In this document: positions 1 through 5,450 of the stretch, piece after piece
Position numbering within the stretch: the stretch's first letter is position 1
Layout of the letters: each line of letters begins with the position of its first letter
Source of the DNA: CAG-273 sp051891195
Lineage (GTDB): Bacteria; Bacillota; Clostridia; TANB77; CAG-508
Direction: 5' to 3'
Length of the DNA stretch: 6,898 nt
NCBI GenBank assembly: GCA_051891195.1
Contig: JBJFEZ010000048.1
Span: forward strand, 1-6,898
Made by a program: the position numbers and the translations under genes
The notes under the pieces: generated by a model
What the model saw: only the letters and a program-made list of their open reading frames with translations
Database searches by the model: none
Told to the model about the DNA's origin: nothing

Positions 1-1503
1 CAGGATACTTTACAGATAAAACAGTAGCTTTAACAGGAGAAATTACAGCCAATAGCATAACTTGGAGCAATGGAACAGCAACCGTAACATTGGGAACAAC
101 AACAAGCCTAACAATACAATATAAAATTGGAGAAAGTGGAACTTGGACAACAGGAACAACAGCAACAGGATTAAAGCATGGAGACATAGTATATGCAAGA
201 CTAACAGATGGAAACAATTATAGTCCAGAAACCAATATAAATATATTAGACGGAACAAGACCAACAGCAACTATAAGTTTAAGTGATAATTATTCAAATC
301 CAGGACAAGCAATAACAGCAACGGTAACACACACAGACAATGAAAGTGGAGTAAATACAACAAGTTGTAAATATGTATATAATACAACATCATCAAAACT
401 AGGAACAACATCAACAGCGTGGAACTCAGCAACAGCATTTAGTAGTAACAGTCAAAAAATAAGCCTAACAACAAGTACAGAAGGAAAATATTATTTGCAT
501 GTATTAACTGTAGACAAAGCGGGTAATAAAACAGAAACTGTATCACAATTAGTAACAGTAGACCAACTTACAGATATAAATGTAACATTATACACAGATG
601 GTACATTAGGATTTAGCAATAATAGTTCAACAATGTCAGGAAAAACAGTACAAAAATCTTATGGTAATATTAGAGGAAAAAAATATAATTCTGCTTCTTC
701 GGTTCCTTGGTATGCAGATAGAACCAGTGTTTTAACGGCTACATTTAACAATGTAGTTACTCCATCAAGTACAGAATATTGGTTTTATGATTGCAATAAG
801 ATGACTGAAGTTATAAATACACGTAATTTAGATACAAGTAAAGTAACAACTATGGCACTTATGTTTTTCCAATGTAGTAGTCTAACAACTTTAGATGTAA
901 GTAACTTTGATACAAGTAATGTAACAAGTATGGGTTATATGTTTTATTACTGTAGCAGTTTAACAAGCTTAGATTTGAGTAACTTTAATACAAGTAAAGT
1001 AACAAGTATGTATTATATGTTTTATAAATGTAGTAGTCTAACAACTTTAGATGTAAGTAACTTTAATACAAGTAAAGTAACAACTATGAAAGCAATGTTT
1101 TATCAATGTAGTAGTTTAACAACTTTAGATGTAAGTAACTTTGATACAAGTAATGTAACAAATATGTATGATATGTTTTATCAATGTAGCAGTCTAACAA
1201 CTTTAGATGTAAGTAACTTTGATACAAGTAATGTAACAGATATGTGTGATATGTTTTCTTATTGTAGTAAACTAACAACAATATATGCAAGCAGTAATTT
1301 TGTAACAACAAATGTAACAGGTTCATCATATATGTTTAGTGGCTGCTCAAATCTGGTTGGAGGAAATGGGACTACATATAATAGCTCTTACACAGATAAA
1401 ACATACGCAAGAATAGATAAAACAGGAACACCAGGATACTTTACAGATAAAACAGTAGCTTTAACAGGAGAAATTACAGCCAATAGCATAACTTGGAGCA
1501 ATG
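1..1503 (+). repeat. 72-bp identical direct repeat at module starts (1-72 and 1432-1503)
   Basis: Bases 1-72 and 1432-1503 are identical (offset 1431 bp, 477 codons) and first differ at 73 versus 1504. They encode the module-start segment from GYFTDKTVALTG to SITWSN. Beyond this block the two modules stay closely similar in the same register through the Ig-like region. For example, 540-613 and 1971-2044 are nearly identical. Confidence 0.93.
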
Positions 1504-2738
1504 ATACAGCAAGTATAACATTAATCACAACAACAGGAGCGTCAATACAATATAAAAAAGGAAGCACGGGAGCTTGGACAACAGGAACAACAGTAACAGG
1601 TTTAAAACATGGAGATGTAGTATATGCAAGACTAACAGATGGAACCAACTATGGAGATGAAACAACTATAAATATACTAGATGGAACAAACCCAACAGCA
1701 AGTGTAAGCTTAAGTGACAATCATTCAAATCCAGGGCAAACAATAACAGCAGTGGTAACACACACAGATAATGAAAGTGGAGTAAATACAACAAGTTGTA
1801 AATATGTATATAACACAACATCATCAAAACTAGGAACAACATCAACAACGTGGAACTCAGCAACAGCATTTAGTAGTAGCAGTCAAACAATAAGCCTAAC
1901 AGCAAGTACAGAAGGAACATATTATTTGCATGTATTAACAGTAGATAAAGCAGGAAATAAAATAGAAACTGTATCACAATCAGTAACAGTAGATCAACTT
2001 ACAGATATATATGTAACATTATACACAGATGGTACATTAGGATTTAGTAATAATAGCTCAACAATGTCAGGAAAAACAGTGCAAACATCTTATGGAAATA
2101 TTAGAGGAATAGATTATGATGTTGATGATAATTTGTTTTTTATTCCTTGGGATGAAGAGAAAGAGAGCGTCTTAACAGTTACATTTAACAATAAAATTGT
2201 TCCAGAGACTACAGCAGAATGGTTTAGCTGGTTCACAAATATGACTGAAGTTACAAATGTAAGCAATTTAGACACAAGTCAAGTAAAAAATATGTATCGT
2301 ATGTTTAGTTATTGTTACAGTTTAACAAGTTTGGATGCAAGCGGATTTAATACCAGCAATGTAAAAAATATGGAGGATATGTTTAGATATTGTAAAGTAT
2401 TAAAAAAATTGGATTTAAGTAATTTTGACACAAGTAAGGTAACAAATATGCGTACTATGTTTTATTGTTGCAATGAACTAACAAGTCTAGATTTAAGTAG
2501 CTTTGATACAAGAAATGTTACAACTACGGAAGATATGTTTTCTCATTGTAGTAAACTAACAACAATATATGCAAGCAGTAATTTTGTAACAACAAATGTA
2601 ACAGGTTCATCATATATGTTTAGTGGCTGCTCAAATCTGGTTGGAGGAAATGGGACTACATATAATAGCTCTTACACAGATAAAACATACGCAAGAATAG
2701 ATAAAACAGGATCACCAGGATACTTTACACAAAAATAA
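1..2738 (+). CDS. BspA-family leucine-rich repeat surface protein (5'-partial)
   Basis: The reading frame is open from the left edge (first full codon at 3) to TAA at 2736-2738, giving 911 visible residues; the true start lies upstream. There are two modules: residues 1-477 (3-1433) and 478-911 (1434-2735). Each begins with threonine- and serine-rich beta-sandwich, Ig-like sequence. A first half contains IQYKxGxxGxWTTGTT and VYARLTDG, and a second contains NPGQxITAxVTHTDNESGV and YYLHVLTVDKAGN. Each module then carries DUF285/BspA repeats of about 26 residues with the pattern MFxxCSSLTxLDxSNFxTSxVTxM, and ends in YARIDKTGxPGYFT. BspA-family proteins are secreted or surface adhesins that bind host or matrix ligands; the ligand here cannot be predicted. 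The protein stops at GYFTQK with no LPXTG motif, C-terminal membrane segment or basic tail, so any signal peptide or anchor must be in the missing N-terminus. It is transcribed separately from the downstream division genes, being closed by a terminator. The family call is secure; the function is inferred. Confidence 0.9.
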   Translation, partial: GYFTDKTVALTGEITANSITWSNGTATVTLGTTTSLTIQYKIGESGTWTTGTTATGLKHGDIVYARLTDGNNYSPETNINILDGTRPTATISLSDNYSNPGQAITATVTHTDNESGVNTTSCKYVYNTTSSKLGTTSTAWNSATAFSSNSQKISLTTSTEGKYYLHVLTVDKAGNKTETVSQLVTVDQLTDINVTLYTDGTLGFSNNSSTMSGKTVQKSYGNIRGKKYNSASSVPWYADRTSVLTATFNNVVTPSSTEYWFYDCNKMTEVINTRNLDTSKVTTMALMFFQCSSLTTLDVSNFDTSNVTSMGYMFYYCSSLTSLDLSNFNTSKVTSMYYMFYKCSSLTTLDVSNFNTSKVTTMKAMFYQCSSLTTLDVSNFDTSNVTNMYDMFYQCSSLTTLDVSNFDTSNVTDMCDMFSYCSKLTTIYASSNFVTTNVTGSSYMFSGCSNLVGGNGTTYNSSYTDKTYARIDKTGTPGYFTDKTVALTGEITANSITWSNDTASITLITTTGASIQYKKGSTGAWTTGTTVTGLKHGDVVYARLTDGTNYGDETTINILDGTNPTASVSLSDNHSNPGQTITAVVTHTDNESGVNTTSCKYVYNTTSSKLGTTSTTWNSATAFSSSSQTISLTASTEGTYYLHVLTVDKAGNKIETVSQSVTVDQLTDIYVTLYTDGTLGFSNNSSTMSGKTVQTSYGNIRGIDYDVDDNLFFIPWDEEKESVLTVTFNNKIVPETTAEWFSWFTNMTEVTNVSNLDTSQVKNMYRMFSYCYSLTSLDASGFNTSNVKNMEDMFRYCKVLKKLDLSNFDTSKVTNMRTMFYCCNELTSLDLSSFDTRNVTTTEDMFSHCSKLTTIYASSNFVTTNVTGSSYMFSGCSNLVGGNGTTYNSSYTDKTYARIDKTGSPGYFTQK
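861..1433 (+). repeat. Tandem 78-bp DUF285 repeats, first module
   Basis: The methionine codon opening each unit (MFxxC) lies at 861, 939, 1017, 1095, 1173 and 1251, an exact 78-bp (26-residue) period. A seventh unit begins at 1332 after an 81-bp step. The stretch from TAACAACTTTAG through GATACAAGTAATGTAACA is the same in several units, so the array expanded by unequal exchange or slippage. A degenerate leading unit (WFYDCNKMTEV) precedes it at about 780. Confidence 0.9.
1261..2711 (+). repeat. 167-bp identical direct repeat at module ends (1261-1427 and 2545-2711)
   Basis: Bases 1261-1427 and 2545-2711 are identical (offset 1284 bp), with mismatches immediately outside at 1260/2544 and 1428/2712. 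They encode the last DUF285 units and the linker from CSKLTTIYASSNF to ARIDKTG. Identity at synonymous positions over this length points to recent duplication or gene conversion between the modules, or to selection against divergence. Confidence 0.93.
2300..2735 (+). repeat. DUF285 repeats, second module (five units)
   Basis: The units open with MFSYC, MFRYC, MFYCC, MFSHC and MFSGC. The first three are more diverged from each other than those of the first module, while the last two match the first module's last two closely. The second module therefore has two fewer repeat units than the first. The start coordinate is approximate. Confidence 0.82.
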
Positions 2739-2749
2739 ATGCTATAATA

Positions 2750-2790
2750 AAAAAATAACTTCGGACAAATGTTAGCCGAAGTTATTTTTT
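2750..2790 (+). terminator. Intrinsic terminator after the surface protein gene
   Basis: A 15-bp perfect stem pairs 2750-2764 (ending AATAACTTCGG) with 2776-2790 (CCGAAGTTATT then T residues), with an 11-nt loop. The 3' arm ends in a T6 run directly after the stem. The 5' arm begins with an A run, so the element could also terminate transcription arriving from the opposite strand. It sits 11 bp after the TAA stop and separates the surface protein gene from the division cluster. Confidence 0.9.
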
Positions 2791-2905
2791 GTTGTTTTCT
2801 ACCTTAATTTGCTTAAAAAATAAACATATTACAACTTTTATTTAATTTAACAGGAAAAGTAAATTATAATATAAAAAATAAAATTAAAAAAATTATAAAA
2901 AACAC

Positions 2906-2934
2906 TTGCTATTTTCAAAATGTTGTATTAAAAT
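2906..2934 (+). promoter_or_regulatory. Predicted sigma-70/SigA-type promoter of the mraZ (dcw) operon
   Basis: The -35 is TTGCTA (2906-2911), followed by a 17-bp spacer and a -10 TAAAAT (2929-2934). Transcription would start near 2941, exactly where the MraZ boxes begin. The match to consensus is 4/6 and 5/6. Position, spacing and the adjacent operator support it more than the hexamers alone. The rest of the spacer between 2791 and 2905 is AT-rich, and I see nothing else in it that I can support. Confidence 0.65.
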
Positions 2935-2940
2935 TTAATT

Positions 2941-2970
2941 GAAGTGGAGCAAAGTGGTGAAAAGTGGATT
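2941..2970 (+). promoter_or_regulatory. MraZ operator: three direct repeats at 10-bp spacing
   Basis: GAAGTGGAGC, AAAGTGGTGA and AAAGTGGATT follow one another without gaps, each carrying AAGTGG in the same place. MraZ is known to bind arrays of TGG-centred boxes with about one helical turn between them just upstream of its own gene (TGGGN with 5-bp spacers in Escherichia coli, AAAGTG[T/G] repeats in Mollicutes). These three fit both descriptions. Lying at the predicted transcription start, they suggest autoregulation, most simply repression. Confidence 0.85.
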
Positions 2971-2993
2971 TAAATGTTAAAGGGGTGAGAAAA

Positions 2994-3425
2994 GTGCTAA
3001 TAGGTGAATATGAACATTCTCTAGATGTAAAAGGTAGATTAATTTTGCCTGCAAAAATAAGAGAAGATATGGGAGAAAAATTCATAGTTACAAAAGGCTT
3101 AGACGGCTGCTTATTTGGCTTTTCTCAAACAGAATGGGCAAATTTTGAAGAAAAATTAAAAACACTTCCACTTACTAATAAAAATGCTAGAGACTTTGTA
3201 AGATTTTTCTTGTCTGGTGCTACAGAATGTGAAATGGACAAGCAAGGCAGATTTTTAATTGCATCAAATTTAAGAGAATACGCAAGCTTAGAAAAGGATG
3301 CTGTAATTATTGGTGTGGGTACTAGAATTGAAATTTGGAACAAAGATAAATGGAAAGCTTACAATAGTGATGAAAACATTTCAGCAGATGAAATTGCAGA
3401 AAATATGACAATGTTAGGTATATAG
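2994..3425 (+). CDS. mraZ: Transcriptional regulator MraZ
   Basis: MraZ is the DNA-binding regulator that opens the division and cell wall cluster. It forms ring-shaped oligomers from tandem SpoVT/AbrB-like domains. This protein has 143 residues, the usual family size. It begins MLIGEYEHSLDVKGR, with one domain at about residues 4-50 carrying DVKGR (11-15), and a second at about 75-121 carrying DKQGR (82-86). The GTG start at 2994 is chosen because AAAGGGGTGA (2979-2988) is a strong ribosome site at the right distance and because the family N-terminus is M-x-x-GEY-H. An upstream GTG at 2964 is in frame, but it lies inside the third operator box and would add ten uncharacteristic residues. The stop is TAG. 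The gene is followed by an unusually long noncoding gap before rsmH. Confidence 0.96.
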   Translation: MLIGEYEHSLDVKGRLILPAKIREDMGEKFIVTKGLDGCLFGFSQTEWANFEEKLKTLPLTNKNARDFVRFFLSGATECEMDKQGRFLIASNLREYASLEKDAVIIGVGTRIEIWNKDKWKAYNSDENISADEIAENMTMLGI

Positions 3426-3446
3426 CTTAAAAGCATATATAAATTA

Positions 3447-3760
3447 TACAAAAGAAAAAATACACAAAAGATAAATTATTAAAGTTACAAAAGATAAATT
3501 AAAGAGTTTATACAAAAGATAATATTTTACAAAAGATAAAATATTGAATTAATACAAAAGATAAACTTATACCAAAGAAAAATTATACATAAGAAAAAAC
3601 AACACAAATGAAAAAGAAATTATGTATTACAAAAGATATTATAATTTCTAAAGAAAAAATTTATTAGTTACTAATGTAAAATATAAAATATACAAAAGAA
3701 ATTACAAAAAGTTTTTTCCTTACCCTACAAAAGAAAATTAGTAGAAAAACAAAAGATAAA
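3447..3760 (+). repeat. Degenerate array of TACAAAAGATAAA motifs between mraZ and rsmH
   Basis: Copies or close variants of TACAAAAGATAAA start at about 3447, 3463, 3486, 3511, 3528, 3553, 3570, 3586, 3628, 3691, 3703, 3726 and 3748; a weak one may lie near 3603. Those at 3486, 3528 and 3553 are exact. All lie on the + strand. Spacings in the best part run 25, 17, 25, 17, 16 bp, so alternate copies are often 42 bp apart. Steps are not multiples of three and stops fall in every frame, so this is not decayed coding sequence. Between the copies there is only AT-rich filler. The array fills most of the 420-bp gap. Its function is unknown. Confidence 0.8.
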
Positions 3761-3773
3761 CAATTTACAATTT

Positions 3774-3814
3774 TAGCATACAGTTGGTATAAAAAATACC
3801 AACTGATTGTGCTA
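3774..3814 (+). promoter_or_regulatory. Stem-loop upstream of rsmH (possible attenuator, weak terminator or processing site)
   Basis: CAGTTGGTAT (3781-3790) and ATACCAACTG (3796-3805) form a perfect 10-bp stem with an A5 loop. An outer TAGCA/TGCTA pairing (3774-3778 with 3810-3814) can extend it across a small internal loop. Only a short TTTT follows before AAAA, so it is a poor terminator by itself. It ends just before the rsmH ribosome site, so it could act on rsmH expression. The structure is seen directly; its role is inferred. Confidence 0.6.
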
Positions 3815-3845
3815 TTTTAAAAAGAAGGGAAATTTCTAAATACTT

Positions 3846-4784
3846 ATGGAATTTAAACATGAACCAGTTTTACTAAAAGAATGTATACAAGCACTTGAAA
3901 TTAAAGAAAATGGAATTTATGTAGATGGAACTTTAGGCGGTGCAGGGCATAGTGAAGAAATTGTAAAAAGGTTATCAAATAAAGGAAAACTAATAGGAAT
4001 TGACAGAGATAAAGAGGCCTTAAATGCTGCATCTGAAAGATTAAAAAAGTATAACAATGTAATTTATATTCATAATAATCACGACAATATAAAAAGTGTA
4101 TTACAAGAACTTAATATAGAAAGCGTGGATGGAATATTATTAGACTTAGGAGTTTCATCATATCAATTAGACGAAAGAGCAAGAGGATTTAGCTATATGG
4201 GAAATAGTCCCTTAGATATGAGAATGGATACATCATCAGGTATTACTGCTAAAGATGTTGTAAACAGTTACTCTGAAGAAAACTTAGCAAATATTATTTG
4301 GGAATATGGGGAAGAAAAATTTAGCAAACAAATAGCAAAAAATATTTGCATAGCACGTAAACAAAAGCCAATAGAAACTACTCAAGAACTAGTTAAAATT
4401 ATAGAAAACTCTATTCCAAAAAGCAAGCAAAAAGATGGGCATCCAGCTAAAAGAACTTTTCAAGCAATTAGAATAGAAGTAAATAATGAAATAAAACCAT
4501 TATATCAAACAATTATAAATAGCGTACAATGTTTAAAACAAGGTGGAAGGTTAGTAGTAATTACATTCCATTCTTTGGAGGACAGGGCTGTAAAAAATGC
4601 TATGACAGATTTACAAGGAAAATGCACTTGTCCAAGTGACTTACCATATTGTGTTTGTAATTACAAATCATTTGGAAAAATAATAAACAATAAACCTATT
4701 ATAGCAACACAAGAAGAACAGCAAAGAAACCCAAGATCTAAAAGTGCAAAAGTAAGAATTTTTGAGAGAATAGATAAAAAATAA
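3846..4784 (+). CDS. rsmH: 16S rRNA (cytosine(1402)-N(4))-methyltransferase RsmH
   Basis: RsmH (formerly MraW) uses S-adenosylmethionine to methylate N4 of C1402 in the 16S rRNA P-site region, fine-tuning start-codon choice and decoding. At 312 residues it has normal full length. The Rossmann SAM-binding loop is DGTLGGAGHS (27-36), with GIDRD at 51-55. Further hallmarks are DGILLDLGVSS (95-105), the RARGFSY...SPLDMRMD segment (111-128), HPAKRTFQAIRIEVN (199-213), GGRLVVITFHSLEDR (233-247) and the C-terminal NPRSKSAKVRIFER (295-308). The cysteine cluster CTCPSDLPYCVC (260-271) is also typical of the family. ATG at 3846 is the only option because an in-frame TAA lies at 3837. The nearest ribosome site, AAGAAGGGA (3822-3830), is 15 nt from the start codon, longer than usual. 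The ftsL-like gene follows after 29 bp. Confidence 0.97.
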   Translation: MEFKHEPVLLKECIQALEIKENGIYVDGTLGGAGHSEEIVKRLSNKGKLIGIDRDKEALNAASERLKKYNNVIYIHNNHDNIKSVLQELNIESVDGILLDLGVSSYQLDERARGFSYMGNSPLDMRMDTSSGITAKDVVNSYSEENLANIIWEYGEEKFSKQIAKNICIARKQKPIETTQELVKIIENSIPKSKQKDGHPAKRTFQAIRIEVNNEIKPLYQTIINSVQCLKQGGRLVVITFHSLEDRAVKNAMTDLQGKCTCPSDLPYCVCNYKSFGKIINNKPIIATQEEQQRNPRSKSAKVRIFERIDKK

Positions 4785-4813
4785 AAAATACAAAAGGAAA
4801 AGAGGTGAAACTT

Positions 4814-5323
4814 ATGGCATATCAACAACCTATGAAATATCAATATGAGACTAGTCCAAGAAAACTAAAGCCAGAATATGAACCACAAAAAAATCCATAT
4901 GCAAAAAAGAAAAAATCTACTGCCAAAAAACAGTCTCAAAAAGCTAAAACACAACCAAAGTCACACATTAAAGTAGTTTTATACATATTACTAGGATTTA
5001 CTATTTTGTTTGCCATAAGCTATCGTAACTCTCTTATTACAGAAAGCTTTAATAAAAAGGAAGACTTAAAAAAAGAATTAAGTAGTTTACAAAAGGAAAA
5101 TGCACAGACAGAAATCAACATTCAAAGTAGTTTAAATTTGTCTAATATAGAAAAATCAGCTTCTAGTATGCTAGGAATGAAAAAATTAGACGAAACACAA
5201 AAAGTATATGTAAATCTTCCTAAAAAAGACTATGTAGAGCCATCAAGTGAGCAGGTGATAGTTACAGAAGAAAAAGGATGGTTTGAAGAACTAATAGAAA
5301 AAATTACAGATTTTATTTTGTAG
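4814..5323 (+). CDS. ftsL: FtsL-like cell division protein (septum formation)
   Basis: This is a bitopic membrane protein of 169 residues in the position where ftsL always sits, between rsmH and the class B PBP gene. FtsL joins DivIC/FtsB and DivIB/FtsQ in the septal complex that activates FtsW-FtsI. Visible parts are a lysine- and proline-rich cytoplasmic tail (1-50), one membrane helix (about 53-69), a short coiled-coil-like stretch with KKEDLKKELSSLQKENAQ (81-98), and the family tail with SMLGMKKLDETQKVYVNLPKKDYV (118-141). A C-terminal segment, KGWFEELIEKITDFIL, looks like an amphipathic helix. ATG at 4814 follows AGAGGTGA (4801-4808) at 5 nt. The in-frame GTG at 4805 lies within that ribosome site and would add only three residues, so I prefer the ATG. 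FtsL is poorly conserved in sequence; the call rests on topology, the LGM/VYVNLP motif and gene order. Confidence 0.85.
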   Translation: MAYQQPMKYQYETSPRKLKPEYEPQKNPYAKKKKSTAKKQSQKAKTQPKSHIKVVLYILLGFTILFAISYRNSLITESFNKKEDLKKELSSLQKENAQTEINIQSSLNLSNIEKSASSMLGMKKLDETQKVYVNLPKKDYVEPSSEQVIVTEEKGWFEELIEKITDFIL

Positions 5324-5335
5324 AAAAGTGGATTT
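5323..5335 (+). promoter_or_regulatory. Single MraZ-box-like sequence after ftsL
   Basis: GAAAAGTGGATTT here is identical over 13 bp to 2959-2971, which contains the third box of the mraZ operator. It starts on the last base of the ftsL stop codon. The flanking positions at 10-bp steps (5315 and 5335) carry no further AAGTGG, so this is one box, not an array. It could be a weak or cooperative MraZ contact, or a chance match in AT-rich DNA. Confidence 0.4.
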
Positions 5336-5365
5336 TTAAAATGAATATTTCCATATAAATTTATT

Positions 5366-5394
5366 AAAAGACTAAATATTTAGTCTTTTTTTTT
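5366..5394 (+). terminator. Terminator-like palindrome between ftsL and the PBP gene
   Basis: AAAAGACTAAAT (5366-5377) and ATTTAGTCTTTT (5378-5389) form a perfect 24-bp palindrome, and the T run continues to nine T residues (5386-5394). The stem is AT-rich with only two G:C pairs, so its strength is doubtful, but the layout is that of an intrinsic terminator. It would end or reduce transcription of the mraZ-rsmH-ftsL unit before the PBP gene. No convincing promoter follows it before 5451. Confidence 0.7.
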
Positions 5395-5450
5395 GTCATT
5401 TGAATAAGAATAAAAGGAGAAAGAATATTAGTTTTAAATAGGAGACAAAA

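Noticed and set aside
1084..1329. Minus-strand open frame with repeated HTYLLHYLYQSYLHLKLL segments
   Set aside because: It is the antisense shadow of the DUF285 repeats; its periodicity comes from the 78-bp units and it has no independent signal.
2865..2870. TATAAT as a -10 box for mraZ
   Set aside because: No -35-like hexamer stands 16-18 bp upstream, and the region is AT-rich enough to give this by chance; the 2906-2934 pair is better placed.
2964..2993. Upstream in-frame GTG start for mraZ adding ten residues
   Set aside because: The GTG belongs to the third MraZ box and lacks a ribosome site, and the MraZ family begins at MLIGEYEHS; GTG 2994 has AAAGGGGTGA in front.
3426..3845. CRISPR array or decayed gene in the mraZ-rsmH gap
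   Set aside because: Repeats are 13 bp and degenerate with 3-12 bp between many copies, unlike CRISPR. Steps not divisible by three and stops in all frames argue against a gene.
4789..4801. TACAAAAGGAAAA before ftsL as another member of the mraZ-rsmH array
   Set aside because: It matches the first nine bases, but the rest acts as part of the purine-rich ribosome-site region; similar strings also occur by codon content inside ftsL (about 5088).
4805..4813. GTG start for the ftsL-like gene
   Set aside because: It lies inside the AGAGGTGA ribosome site that serves ATG 4814; it cannot be excluded fully, since AAAGGA precedes it, but it changes only three residues.
5393..5431. Promoter TTGTCA ... 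TATTAG ahead of the PBP gene
   Set aside because: The spacer would be 27 bp, and other pairings are equally poor.
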